A stretch of 64,000 bases of DNA from Oscillatoriales cyanobacterium USR001 (GTDB lineage Bacteria; Cyanobacteriota; Cyanobacteriia; Cyanobacteriales; Microcoleaceae): contig MBRE01000060.1 of NCBI GenBank assembly GCA_001698425.1, positions 55,386 to 119,385 of the forward strand. Reading direction: 5' to 3'. The notes beneath the pieces are model-generated. The model saw nothing but the letters and a program-made list of their open reading frames with translations. It had not been told where the DNA came from and did no database searches. Shown in pieces: positions 24,839 through 34,498 of this stretch. A program made the translations under genes and the position numbers. Each line of letters begins with the position of its first letter. The stretch's first letter is position 1.

Positions 24839-27569
24839 CTTGATTTACCATCGAAGCCTTCACCGTTTCAGAAGTCGGTAACTGACTAGGAATAACTTGA
24901 GTAATTCTGGCATCCTTAATTGGTTTTCTAGCCTCAATTAAACTCAAAGCACCACTCACACTCTCAGGTAAAATCACCACTAAACTTCCCGGCGGTGCAT
25001 TATCCAAAGCCTTATTCACCGCAGTTGTTTCATCCAAAATTGACTCATATTCAACCGTAGGGGCTGCTCCCTGTGGCTGCCCACTTCCTTGAGAGTTCAA
25101 AGCTTCCTTAATCCCTTGACAAATTAACTGCGCCGCCGAACCCACTGGGCGACCTCTTCTATCAGCATCCTCCTTAACAATAATGCGATCGAAAATCCCC
25201 GCTGACAGCTTACCTAACGTCACAAAATCCTCATCTCGTCTGTCACCAGGACCACCCACCACACCAATATGCAGTCCCGGCCAATTCCGTACAAAACTAC
25301 CCAAAGCCTCATAACTGTGGGGATTGTGAGCATAATCAACTAAAGCGTGATAAGTTCCCAAATTAAACAAATTCATCCTTCCTGGAGTTTGACCAACAGA
25401 AGCTTGGAAGCTTGACAAAGCTGCCCGAATATGCTCAATTTTCACACCTTGGGCAAAAGCCGCCAAACAAGCCGCCAAAGCATTAGCAATCATAAACGGT
25501 GCCCGGCCGCCCATAGTCAGCGGCACATTTACCGCCTGCTCAATTCTCAGAGTCCAATCTCCCTTTAAAATTGACAAATAACCATGCTCATAAACCGCCG
25601 CCAAACCACCAGCCGCCGTATGTTTTGCCACTAACTCGCTATCAGGATTCATCGAGAAATAAGCTACCTGCGCCTTCACCCGAGTCGCCATCTTCGCTAC
25701 CAGAGGATCGTCTGCATTCAAAACCGCGTAGCCTTTCGGCATCACAGATTCTGCTAATACGCTCTTAAGAGTTGCTAATTGCTCTACGGTGTCAATATCG
25801 CCAATGCCTAAATGATCGGCAGCTACATTCAAAACTACACCCACATCGCACTGTTCAAAGCCTAAACCAGAACGCAAAATGCCGCCTCGCGCTGTTTCTA
25901 ATACTGCAACTTCTACTGTGGGGTCAGAAAGAATTAAATGAGCGCTCTGAGGACCAGTATTATCTCCAGATTCTACGAGATATTCCCCGATGTAAGTTCC
26001 GTCTGTGGTGGTATAACCGACGGTTTGCCCAGTTTGCTTGATGATGTGAGCCAACAGACGATTGGTTGTTGTCTTCCCATTCGTACCCGTTACGGCCAAA
26101 ATCGGGATGCGGCTGGGTTGCGCTCCTGGAAAGAGCATATCTAACACGGCACCGGCGACATTGCGGGGTAAACCCTGACTCGGTGCGACGTGCATTCTGA
26201 ATCCTGGTGCGGCATTGACTTCTACGATTACGCCATTTACCGATCGCAATGGTTGGGCAATATCCGCAGTTACAATATCAATCCCGGCAATATCCAAACC
26301 TATAATCTTGGCAACTCTGGAGCACAGCCAGAGATTTTCTGGATGAATCTCATCCGTTCTGTCAACCGCAATTCCCCCAGTGCTCAAGTTCGCTGTAGCC
26401 CGTAAAAATACTACTTTACCTTTGGGTGGCACTGATTCCATTGCGTATCCTTGCTTCTTTAACAGATCGAGGGCAAGTTTGTCAATGGTAATGCGAGTTA
26501 GTACGTTGTCGTGTCCGTCGCCCCGTTGGGGGTCGCGGTTGACTTCTTCGATCAGAGCTTCTACGGTAGATTTACCATCACCGGTCACGTGGGCTGGTAC
26601 TCTTTCGGCTACGGCTACGACTTGACCGTTAACTACTAATACTCGATGGTCGCGACCGGTATAGTAGCGCTCAATGATGATGCTTTTAGTTTTAGAGGCG
26701 GCGCTGGCGAGATCGTAGGCTTCTTCGGCTTCTTCCCAGGAGTTAATATCGATGGTGATGCCGCGTCCGTGATTACCGTCTAGGGGTTTAATCACGATGG
26801 GATACCCACCAACGTCGGCGATCGCATCTTGTAGCTGATCTAAATAGTGAATCACCGTACCTTTAGGCACGGGAACCCCAGCATCCCGAAGGATGCTTTT
26901 AGTACCTTCTTTGTCGCAAGCGAGTTCTACACCTAAAATACAGGTGCGATCGCTCAAAGTTGCCTGTATCCGTTTTTGATTAATCCCATAACCCAGTTGA
27001 ATCATAAACCTGGCATTCAACTGCATCCAGGGAATCCCGCGAGCCTCAGCTTCTTTGATAATTGTTTCCGTAGAAGGACCAAGAGATGCAGCCGCCGCAA
27101 ATTCTTGAAGATCCTTAATATCTTGGGCTAATTCTTCTGGTGGATAAGTTCCCGTATTGACAATACTCTGGCACAGCCGCACTCCCGCCCTTGCCGCGTA
27201 ACGTCCAGCTTGCTCGTTTTGATACTCAATTACTACTTGATAAGTACCAGGGGTAGATGTTTCGCGGGTTCGACCAAAACCCATTGGCATTCCTGCTAAT
27301 TGTTGAAGTTCTAAGGCTACGTGCTCAACGATGTGGCCCATCATTGTGCCTTCTCGAACGCGCTGCAAGAAACCACCTCGACAACCCGGGGAACAGTAGT
27401 GCTCAATTAAACTCGGTAAGACGCTAGTTAATCCCTCGTAGAAGCCGGGAATTTGAGCCGAGGTACGATTTGCTAAATCTTCTAATTCGAGGCGCATCAC
27501 AATGAGTTTATGTCGTCGGATGCTCCAATAGTTAGGGCCGCGTAGGGTTTGGATTTTTTGTATTTTCAT
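24834..27569 (-). CDS. cphA: Cyanophycin synthetase CphA
   Basis: A 911-residue CphA1 of normal length. It has three regions: an N-terminal domain (to about residue 160), an ATP-grasp domain that adds Asp (GNHGRGI, near residue 266; MHVAPSQG closing it), and a Mur-ligase-like domain that adds Arg, with P-loop AVTGTNGKTTTNRLL near residue 495. It makes the nitrogen reserve polymer multi-L-arginyl-poly-L-aspartate. It lies 181 bases after cphB on the same strand, the usual cyanobacterial cphB-cphA order. The C-terminal ~20 residues abut the tandem repeat array. Confidence 0.97.
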   Translation of the reverse strand: MKIQKIQTLRGPNYWSIRRHKLIVMRLELEDLANRTSAQIPGFYEGLTSVLPSLIEHYCSPGCRGGFLQRVREGTMMGHIVEHVALELQQLAGMPMGFGRTRETSTPGTYQVVIEYQNEQAGRYAARAGVRLCQSIVNTGTYPPEELAQDIKDLQEFAAAASLGPSTETIIKEAEARGIPWMQLNARFMIQLGYGINQKRIQATLSDRTCILGVELACDKEGTKSILRDAGVPVPKGTVIHYLDQLQDAIADVGGYPIVIKPLDGNHGRGITIDINSWEEAEEAYDLASAASKTKSIIIERYYTGRDHRVLVVNGQVVAVAERVPAHVTGDGKSTVEALIEEVNRDPQRGDGHDNVLTRITIDKLALDLLKKQGYAMESVPPKGKVVFLRATANLSTGGIAVDRTDEIHPENLWLCSRVAKIIGLDIAGIDIVTADIAQPLRSVNGVIVEVNAAPGFRMHVAPSQGLPRNVAGAVLDMLFPGAQPSRIPILAVTGTNGKTTTNRLLAHIIKQTGQTVGYTTTDGTYIGEYLVESGDNTGPQSAHLILSDPTVEVAVLETARGGILRSGLGFEQCDVGVVLNVAADHLGIGDIDTVEQLATLKSVLAESVMPKGYAVLNADDPLVAKMATRVKAQVAYFSMNPDSELVAKHTAAGGLAAVYEHGYLSILKGDWTLRIEQAVNVPLTMGGRAPFMIANALAACLAAFAQGVKIEHIRAALSSFQASVGQTPGRMNLFNLGTYHALVDYAHNPHSYEALGSFVRNWPGLHIGVVGGPGDRRDEDFVTLGKLSAGIFDRIIVKEDADRRGRPVGSAAQLICQGIKEALNSQGSGQPQGAAPTVEYESILDETTAVNKALDNAPPGSLVVILPESVSGALSLIEARKPIKDARITQVIPSQLPTSETVKASMVNQG

Positions 27570-27750
27570 GGGGGCGATCTTTAATTTAGGAATGTGGGTC
27601 GCTGGTGTAGGAGAAGATAATGGGAATGTTATTAAATTTCAAGCTTGATTACTAGATAAACTGTTCAGAGTGAACAGTTTTACTATGAGTTTTAAGTTGG
27701 GGGGGTTTCTAGGGGCTAGGGGGAATCAGGGGCTAGTCCCTAGCCCCTTC

Positions 27751-28641
27751 TTAATTGGAGTTCCGACATTCCGGCGGCCAGTCTGAGTTGCCGCAGGATT
27801 CGGATTGCAAAGCTTTGCCAGAGCGCATATTATAGCAATCTCCATGACAAAGGATGTGCAGGTGTAGGTTAAACAGACTCAAGGGTTCTGTAGCTTCCAC
27901 ACTTGGTTGGTTGGTATGAACGATCTCCCTGGTATCGACAATGGTGACAGTGCCTTTGCCCAGGATTTTAATGATACCGTCGCCTTCAAAGAGGGCGCAG
28001 GTATCTTCATCGATGCCAATACCCATGCGATCGGGGTGAGCGGCGATCGCGGACAATAATCTAGCCATCCGATTCCGGTTATGGAAATGCTGATCTACTA
28101 TTACTTCTGGTATAATATCTAGCCCATTTGCCATATCTACTAAAGATCGATTAGGAGATGCGCCGCTACCGCCGCCGGCAATCATGTGATGGCCCATGAC
28201 TGCTGCACCAGCGCTAGTCCCTGCGAGGACAATTTTGCCAGTTTGAGCATTAGTCCGAATTTTTTCCATAAGAAGTGTATCAGCCAGCAAACCGCCAAGG
28301 CGTAGTTGGTCGCCACCGGTCATAAATACGCCCGTACAGTCGTCTATATAATCGATCCATGCTGGGTCTTCCCCTTGTTCCCGCACCCGGATATCAATGA
28401 CTTTGATGGCTTCGGCTCCCATTTCCTCAAAGATGGTGCGATAGCGGGCGCTAATGGCTTCTGGATCTCGCGAGGCTGAGGGGATAATTGCCAATCGAGC
28501 ACTTGTTCCTCCTGCGCGATGAAAAAAGGTTTGCAGAATCTCCCGTCCGTGAACTTTGTCTTCTGCTCCCCCAATGACCATAATGGTTGTGGTGGTGCGT
28601 TGGGGAGTATGTTCAAGGGCTTGAGATGTCAACTGCTGCAT
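27751..28641 (-). CDS. cphB: Cyanophycinase CphB
   Basis: A 296-residue serine exopeptidase of family S51 that releases beta-Asp-Arg dipeptides from cyanophycin. The nucleophile lies in GTSAGAAVMGHHMI (near residue 143). TGGDQLRLGGLL and the IGIDEDTCALFEGD segment are typical. The gene precedes cphA, so degradation and synthesis are encoded together. The C-terminal tail after about residue 265 (CHGDCYNMRSGK) is slightly longer than in most homologues. Confidence 0.95.
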   Translation of the reverse strand: MQQLTSQALEHTPQRTTTTIMVIGGAEDKVHGREILQTFFHRAGGTSARLAIIPSASRDPEAISARYRTIFEEMGAEAIKVIDIRVREQGEDPAWIDYIDDCTGVFMTGGDQLRLGGLLADTLLMEKIRTNAQTGKIVLAGTSAGAAVMGHHMIAGGGSGASPNRSLVDMANGLDIIPEVIVDQHFHNRNRMARLLSAIAAHPDRMGIGIDEDTCALFEGDGIIKILGKGTVTIVDTREIVHTNQPSVEATEPLSLFNLHLHILCHGDCYNMRSGKALQSESCGNSDWPPECRNSN

Positions 28642-28832
28642 AGTGTATCTTCCTCTGTATGGGCATGAAATTGGGTTGCGCCGATTGATAAGGCTGGGGA
28701 GTTCTGAGTCAATGATGGATTTGGTTGGTTTTGGATGGTGTTTTTGGTATTGGCGGATCTTAGCCTGTCTGGGGGCGGGTTTGGGATCGATAATTTCGAC
28801 TATCGAAATTTATTTATGAAATTTATGGTATT

Positions 28833-28860
28833 ATTATAATGCCTTTTTACTACATCAAAA
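28833..28860 (-). promoter_or_regulatory. Candidate promoter for cphB-cphA
   Basis: On the minus strand TATAAT (complement of 28833-28838) has TTTTGA 16 bp upstream (complement of 28855-28860). It points to cphB, about 190 bases downstream. A TTTCGACTATCGAAA palindrome lies just downstream (near 28795). Confidence 0.35.
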
Positions 28861-29197
28861 TTTTTACTTTGGTTGCGATCGCGATCGCTGTTCGGAAAAA
28901 TTAAGACTAGCGATCGTCTGAAGTTACGCCTGGGGACTGTTGGAGCCGACTCCCTTGGTAGAAGCAGGAAGTGAACATCAAATTTGCCGTAGGTAGATTT
29001 GAGCAGGTTTCATGGGGCGGTATGCTATTGAAACCGGGGCGTTGCTGAATTAAGATATGATAAACTTAATAGTGCTTAATAGTGCGATCGCTTCACCAAA
29101 ATCTACATAAACGAAGAATCCAATGTTGAACCCAGCCAATGTCGCAATATCCTAGAATTAATTGATTTAGTTGAGCAGGAATTAAGATAATATTTTT

Positions 29198-29329
29198 TCA
29201 TTCGTGAGTAGAGCCATCGGGCATAATTGCACCAGTAAGCCGACCGTGTTCAAACTTAGCTCCCCCTATTTTTGCGCCTGTTAAGTTAGCACTATAGATA
29301 ATCTTCAAGTTTTGTCTCGTAAAGCTCAT
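29198..29329 (-). pseudogene. Pentapeptide-repeat protein fragment
   Basis: A 43-residue minus-strand frame (MSFTRQNLKIIYSANLTGAK and onward) contains two to three A(N/K)LxG-type pentapeptide units and ends IMPDGSTHE, a common C-terminus of cyanobacterial pentapeptide-repeat proteins. The upstream coils are missing, so it is most likely a remnant. Confidence 0.45.
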
Positions 29330-29498
29330 GCTGAAAAGACGCGATCGGAAAATCTAAAAAAGTAAAAAGCTTGGGAGAAAGTTTAGATTTTCTGGTCTAA
29401 TTATAATAGATTTTGAGATGCGATCGCTCCAATCTATCAAATATTTGCTATACTTTAAGATATTATACCAGTTTGTAAGCCAGATGAACAACACTACG

Positions 29499-30167
29499 AT
29501 GTCACTAGCTATAGAAAATTTACCAACAAATTTAATTACTGATGATGGTGAGCCGATGGAAAGCAATAACCATAGAATTTCGATGAATTTACTCATCCAG
29601 TCTCTCAAATATCACTGGAGAGATAAAGAAGACTTTTTTGTCGGTGGCAATATGTTTGTCTACTACAGTGCTAACCAAGTCAAAAATCAAGACTTCAAAG
29701 GCCCCGATTTCTTTGTAGTTTTAGATGTAGATGGAACCAGAAATAGAGATGCTTGGATTGCTTGGGAAGAAGACAGTCATCTGCCAGATGTCGTGATTGA
29801 ATTAATGTCTCCCTCCACTGCGGAAGTAGATGTAACTACCAAAAAAGATATCTACGAACGAAACTTAAAAACTCAAGATTATTTTGTTTTCGATCCCAAT
29901 AATGCTAATGATCTCAGAGGTTGGACGTTAATTAATCGTCGCTATCAGTCCTTATCTCCTAACGATCAAGGGAGGTTATATTGCCAATCTTTAAACCTAT
30001 GGCTGGGTATATGGCAAGGGAAAGTAGAAAACACTCAAGGTAATTGGTTGAGGTTTTTTGACGCTGATGGAAATTTAGTGTTAATGAGAGATGAAGCTGA
30101 GACTCAAAGAGCCGAAAGGTTAGCGGCCAAGTTAAGGGAGTTAGGTATTAACCCTGATGAAATTTGA
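29499..30167 (+). CDS. Uma2 family endonuclease-like protein, copy 1
   Basis: A 222-residue Uma2 (DUF820) protein with a PD-(D/E)XK fold typical of large cyanobacterial families. FKGPDFFVVLDVDG and HLPDVVIELMSPSTAEVD hold the conserved Asp and Glu, and KKDIYERNL provides the Lys. The activity is unproven for the family. The start at 29499 is chosen by comparison with the tandem copy (MSLAIE). The C-terminus is a coiled-coil segment ending KLRELGINPDEI. Copy 2 begins 58 bases downstream and is almost identical. Confidence 0.85.
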   Translation: MSLAIENLPTNLITDDGEPMESNNHRISMNLLIQSLKYHWRDKEDFFVGGNMFVYYSANQVKNQDFKGPDFFVVLDVDGTRNRDAWIAWEEDSHLPDVVIELMSPSTAEVDVTTKKDIYERNLKTQDYFVFDPNNANDLRGWTLINRRYQSLSPNDQGRLYCQSLNLWLGIWQGKVENTQGNWLRFFDADGNLVLMRDEAETQRAERLAAKLRELGINPDEI

Positions 30168-30224
30168 TAGCAATGTGCTATCTTAGAGATACACAGAAAT
30201 CACTTAATTTTACCAGCTATAACT

Positions 30225-30914
30225 ATGTCACTAGCTATAGAAAGTTTACCAACAAATTTAATTACCGATGATGGTGAGCCGATGGAAAGCAATAACCATA
30301 GAATTTCGATGAATTTACTTATCCAATCTCTCAAATATCACTGGAGAGATAAAGAAGACTTTTTTGTCGGTGGCAATATGTTTGTCTACTACAGTGCTAA
30401 TCAAGTCAAAAATCAAGACTTTAAAGGCCCCGATTTCTTTGTAGTTTTAGATGTAGATGGAACCAGAAATAGAGATGCTTGGGTGGCATGGGAAGAAGAC
30501 AGTCACTTACCAGATGTCGTGATTGAATTAATGTCTCCCTCTACTGCGGAAGTAGATGTAACTACTAAAAAAGATATCTATGAACGAAACTTAAAAACTC
30601 AAGATTATTTTGTTTTCGATCCCAATAATGCTAATGATCTCAGAGGTTGGACGTTAATTAATCGTCGCTATCAGTCCTTATCTCCTAACGATCAAGGGAG
30701 ATTATATTGCCAATCTTTAGGTCTATGGCTGGGTATATGGCAAGGGAAAGTAGAAAATTCTCAAGGTAATTGGTTGAGGTTTTTTGACGCTGATGGAAAT
30801 TTAGTGTTAATGAGAGATGAATCTGAGACTCAAAGAGCGGATTTAGAGCGATCGCAGAAAGAAAAGTTAGCGGCCAAGTTAAGGGAGTTAGGTATTAATC
30901 CTGATGAAATTTGA
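30225..30914 (+). CDS. Uma2 family endonuclease-like protein, copy 2
   Basis: A 229-residue tandem paralogue of the gene at 29499. The two proteins are identical over most of their length. Copy 2 has eight extra residues near the C-terminus (DLERSQKE), a few substitutions (IEN to IES, NLW to GLW, NTQ to NSQ), and many silent differences that show some age. The conserved Asp/Glu/Lys positions are kept. The region between the copies is short, so both could be on one transcript. Confidence 0.85.
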   Translation: MSLAIESLPTNLITDDGEPMESNNHRISMNLLIQSLKYHWRDKEDFFVGGNMFVYYSANQVKNQDFKGPDFFVVLDVDGTRNRDAWVAWEEDSHLPDVVIELMSPSTAEVDVTTKKDIYERNLKTQDYFVFDPNNANDLRGWTLINRRYQSLSPNDQGRLYCQSLGLWLGIWQGKVENSQGNWLRFFDADGNLVLMRDESETQRADLERSQKEKLAAKLRELGINPDEI

Positions 30915-31026
30915 TTAATTGGATATTATATTAAGGTTCAGTATTCCCTCATCATCCTTTTAATTAAAGGTTTGAGAATGTAACCATTATTAGTTGGATC
31001 TTCAGGGATAATTAGCACATTAAAGC

Positions 31027-32004
31027 TCATAAAACCCCCTCAAACCAACCTTCCGCAAACAGTTCACTAATTGGCTGCTTTTGAATCAGCTTTAATAAGG
31101 TTGGAATTTCGCTAAGAGGGATAATGTGAGTTGCGCCTGTGCTTTCATCTCGCTTACAAACAAAAGTAGTAGCATAATCTTCAGGATTCAGCCATTCTAA
31201 AATTAAAGGTGAGTGAGTAGTTGCCATAACTTGAATATTACCAGATTTAGACATTGATTTCATCAACTCAACTAAGAGCCTCAAGCGGGTTGGATGAAGG
31301 CCATTTTCTATTTCTTCAAGGGTAAGAATACCTGGCAAATCTGGTTGAAAGAAAGCAGCGGTAATCGCGGCAAATCTAAGCGTTCCATCGGATAAAATGG
31401 GAGCCGGATAGTCAATATCACCCTCTTTAAGTGCAAATAATGATTCTCCTAATGCACCGGATAAGATACTAACATCATCGAGTTCTGTAGGGGTTAATTC
31501 TTTGAGCCAGGATACAAAGGCAGATTTTTCAGTAACATTAGTAATAATTGTTTTAACTAAAGCGGCGAAATTTTCACCTCGTTCTCCCATGCGTTGCGCT
31601 GTATGCGCTTGAGAATAACCGCGCAAAATGGCAGGAGATGGGTCAAGGTCTTGGGTGTTGCTGAGGGTGTGGATACACTGTTTAATCCAATTAGCATGAT
31701 CCTTTAAACAAATTTTTTCCCGCAATAATTGATGGAGAACTGAGCGAGATTTTTCAAAGTGTAGACCTAGCGGTCTAGCTTTTTTACCGTTATAATAGCG
31801 AACTTCTATAACAGGACTATTGGGGTAATTGGAAATAGGGTTAGCATCAAAAATTGTTGAAACATTCACTTGTAATTTTTCACTGCGGACGCATCCTCTT
31901 TCTGCTGAAATACTGATCGAGTATTGAATTTCATTTCCTGGGCTATTGGGTAATTTAATTGTGACTGAAAACTGGATAGTTTGTTCTTCTGAGGCATAGT
32001 GTCC
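31027..32004 (-). pseudogene. AAA ATPase lacking its Walker A part (5'-truncated)
   Basis: The frame is open from 32004 but has no ATG until 31869, and no P-loop anywhere. What remains is the C-terminal half of an ABC/SMC-like AAA ATPase: a signature-like LSDGTLRFAAI, Walker B GILTLEEIENGLHP and the ATTHSPLIL switch region. Intact relatives (AAA_21/OLD-like) have the ATP-binding loop in the first 50 residues. I conclude the 5' end was lost. Bases 31996-32080 then hold the start region of the opposite-strand gene. Confidence 0.65.
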
Positions 32005-32091
32005 TCACGAATAAGCGATCGCCATAAAATCTTGATTAACGTACTCCTCGAATATACTATTATAAGGTAATCTTCTCAAGCCTGCTCACAA

Positions 32092-32694
32092 ATGCCTCTA
32101 TCTAAACCTTACCAACCTTTAATGCTCAGGCTCCTGCATGGAGTTAACGCTCTGATAGCGATACTCGCAATTTTAACAGCTTTTGTGGTGTACAATAACT
32201 ATGATGGTCGCTTTGGAAAATTGCCACTTCCTCAGATGGAACACATCATTGGGATTCATGGCACTTTTGGTAAACTCTTGATTTTCGGTGTGATGCCAGC
32301 CTTCGCATTATACAGCTTTCATGTCGGTAAAAAACGTTTGATTCAGCCAGATTCGTTAGCTAAAATAACGCAATTGAGTAAACCGATTGGGTGGTACAGC
32401 TTTCACCGTACTGTCAATACCATCATGTTATTAGCACTAACTTTTTCAATTGTGTCTGGTAGTATGGTCAAGGAAGAATGGCTACCTGCGGGAGAATTAA
32501 CGCGGATTTGGTACAGTCTTCACTTAATAGGATGGGCAATTCTAGTCTTGTGCCTAGCCTTGCATTTACTAATGAGTGCAAAGATTGGGGGATTTCCTTT
32601 GATTGTCTCTATGTTTGAGGCAAAGTATCGCCCTAATGATTCTTCATTGACTGATTGGCTGAATAAAATTCGCTCTTTAAGAAGACGCTCTTAA
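32092..32694 (+). CDS. Cytochrome b561-like / DUF4405-like membrane protein
   Basis: A 200-residue protein with four membrane spans (about residues 12-34, 57-76, 106-128, 145-168). Histidines are placed as in di-heme b-type cytochromes: LLHGVNA (His15), GIHGTFGKLL, YSFHRTVNT and LHLIGW/LHLLMS. It probably carries electrons in the membrane, but the donor and acceptor are unknown. A 29-residue hydrophobic frame follows 8 bases downstream. Confidence 0.65.
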   Translation: MPLSKPYQPLMLRLLHGVNALIAILAILTAFVVYNNYDGRFGKLPLPQMEHIIGIHGTFGKLLIFGVMPAFALYSFHVGKKRLIQPDSLAKITQLSKPIGWYSFHRTVNTIMLLALTFSIVSGSMVKEEWLPAGELTRIWYSLHLIGWAILVLCLALHLLMSAKIGGFPLIVSMFEAKYRPNDSSLTDWLNKIRSLRRRS

Positions 32695-32702
32695 TCAAGA
32701 AT

Positions 32703-32792
32703 ATGCAACGAAATATTATCCTCATTATTGTAGAATTATTAGTCATAGGTGGCTGGATATTTGCCTTATTAGCACCTATTTTATTTCCCTAG
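32703..32792 (+). CDS. Possible 29-residue membrane peptide
   Basis: MQRNIILIIVELLVIGGWIF begins a 29-residue frame that is almost entirely one membrane span and ends ILFP. It starts 8 bases after the cytochrome-like gene on the same strand. Its size and layout resemble small subunits of cyanobacterial membrane complexes, but I recognise no family, and chance cannot be excluded. Confidence 0.35.
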   Translation: MQRNIILIIVELLVIGGWIFALLAPILFP

Positions 32793-32865
32793 CCATCAAA
32801 AATTTACCAACAAATTTAATTTTAGCTACATCTAATGAAACAATTACCCTAGCATCTATCTGTAA

Positions 32866-33504
32866 TTATTGCAGGTCAATAAATTTATGAGTTTGTAACG
32901 ATAATCTGTAGTTAGGATACTGTTGTAACAAATCTAATATAATCGGCATCGCGATCGATCTATTATTCCACTCAGGCTGTAAAAAAATCGGAATATTCAA
33001 AGTAGAATTTAAACAATTTCTATAAAAATCAATTTCTTCACCATTGCTAATCACCAATTTAATTTCATTAGCCCTGGTCCAAAACTGTTTTTGCACGGGA
33101 TATTGAGAATTAACGTGCTGCTTAGGAGATAGTGTAATCCAAGTTTCGGCAGGAACTTCTTGCCAGCAAATACCTGATGTTTCAATACTTACCTGTTTCC
33201 CAAACTCTAATAAACTGGTAATTAACGGAGTTAAATTTTTATGAATGAATGGTTCACCACCACTGATGACAACCCTGGGAGACTTCAATTCTGCCAATAA
33301 TTCTGCAATTGAACGGGAGACATTAGGTAAATTTTTACCTCCATCACTATAACCAGTATCACACCAAGGACAACCCACAGGACAACCAGCTAATCGAATA
33401 AAATCAACTAAATTGCCAGTCCAGTAACCTTCCCCTTGAACGGTACTCTGGAAAGTTTCGTGAATTGGCAATTTTAAGTTTAAAGTTAAATCTAGCATCA
33501 GCAA
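32866..33504 (-). CDS. queE: 7-carboxy-7-deazaguanine synthase QueE
   Basis: A 212-residue radical SAM enzyme. The cluster motif is C-x3-C-x2-C (CPVGCPWCD, near residue 41), the QueE variant. The start ETFQSTVQGEGYWTG and VISGGEPFIH are conserved in the family. It converts carboxytetrahydropterin to 7-carboxy-7-deazaguanine in queuosine/preQ0 synthesis. No other que gene is adjacent. The upstream side carries GTTAAC-type repeats (33515-33556). Confidence 0.92.
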   Translation of the reverse strand: MLMLDLTLNLKLPIHETFQSTVQGEGYWTGNLVDFIRLAGCPVGCPWCDTGYSDGGKNLPNVSRSIAELLAELKSPRVVISGGEPFIHKNLTPLITSLLEFGKQVSIETSGICWQEVPAETWITLSPKQHVNSQYPVQKQFWTRANEIKLVISNGEEIDFYRNCLNSTLNIPIFLQPEWNNRSIAMPIILDLLQQYPNYRLSLQTHKFIDLQ

Positions 33505-33559
33505 AATCTTTCCCCTAACAGTTAACAGTTAATAGTTAACCGTTAACCGTTAACTATGA

Positions 33560-34255
33560 TTATTTTGAGTCTGGTTCCATGAGAGGAGCCCAACGACGTT
33601 TTAGCGCTAAAGTAACTCCATCTCCAATAGATAAAAGACTGAGGGTAATTCTGGGATCGTGGCGCAGCTTTTGGTTGAAATTGCGAATCGCAATTGTAGA
33701 TTCATCTTGTGCTTGAGAATCAACAACACTCCCTCCCCAAAGGACATTATCAATAGCTATGAGGCCGCCAGTACGAACCAGTTGCAGCGATCGCTCATAA
33801 TATGCCTCATAATTTACCTTATCAGCATCAATGAAGGCAAAATCAAAAGTTCCTCCCTGTCCAGCGGCTAACAACTTGTCAAGGGTTTTTAAGGCCGGTC
33901 CAATGCGTAAAGAAATTTTCTGTGCTACTCCCGCCGCTTCCCAATAGCGACGAGCGATCTGTGTATATTCCTCACTTATATCGCAAACAACCATTTGACC
34001 GTGTTCTGGAAGTGAGAGAGCCACGCTAAGTGAGCTATAACCAGTAAAAACCCCAATTTCCAGAGTTTTCGTCGCCCCCATTAGTTGAACGAGTAGCCCC
34101 AGAAATTGACCTTGTTCTGGAGATATCTGCATCATCATCTTGGGATGCTCGGCTGTTTCTTTGCGGAGTGCGGCCAGAATATCTGGCTCCCGTAGGGAAA
34201 CAGACAAGAGATAATCATAGAGAGAGTTTTCGAGGCCGAGAGTCTTGGATGCCAT
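33560..34255 (-). CDS. Class I SAM-dependent O-methyltransferase
   Basis: A 231-residue methyltransferase of the caffeoyl-CoA/catechol O-methyltransferase family. The SAM loop is LEIGVFTGYSSL (near residue 81), followed by FDFAFIDADKVNYEAYYE with metal-binding Asp residues and GGLIAIDNVLWGG. Cyanobacterial members methylate catechol-like substrates; the native one here is unknown. It is followed by queE on the same strand, with no sign of shared function. Confidence 0.85.
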   Translation of the reverse strand: MASKTLGLENSLYDYLLSVSLREPDILAALRKETAEHPKMMMQISPEQGQFLGLLVQLMGATKTLEIGVFTGYSSLSVALSLPEHGQMVVCDISEEYTQIARRYWEAAGVAQKISLRIGPALKTLDKLLAAGQGGTFDFAFIDADKVNYEAYYERSLQLVRTGGLIAIDNVLWGGSVVDSQAQDESTIAIRNFNQKLRHDPRITLSLLSIGDGVTLALKRRWAPLMEPDSK

Positions 34256-34498
34256 CAGTTTGTCCTCTGTGTTGACTGGTGATTTGAGCTTTTAGGTTAA
34301 CAATTAATTGAGAATTAAAATGTTAAGGTTGGTTTTGATAGGTTCGATTAATTTTATAGCTCGATCGTTAAGACTAAATCAATAACTATTTAAGCTAAAA
34401 GAACTAACCGCGATCGCCGCCCATCTCCTCCCAAACCACAACACCACACAATAATTTGATACCCTAACGATAATAATCTTGGAATACAGTAAAGAAGA

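Larger units (their letters stand above)
28642..29417. other. Intergenic region upstream of cphB and Uma2 genes
   Basis: It holds the candidate cphB promoter, scattered HIP1 sites, and degenerate coding remnants. On the + strand about 29096-29190 an open stretch KIYINEESNVEPSQCRN runs to a stop and looks like the tail of a lost small gene. The pentapeptide fragment is listed separately. Confidence 0.4.

Noticed and set aside
31027..31869. Treating the AAA ATPase as an intact 280-residue gene
   Set aside because: It has no Walker A, and the frame is open upstream without a start, so it is a truncated gene.
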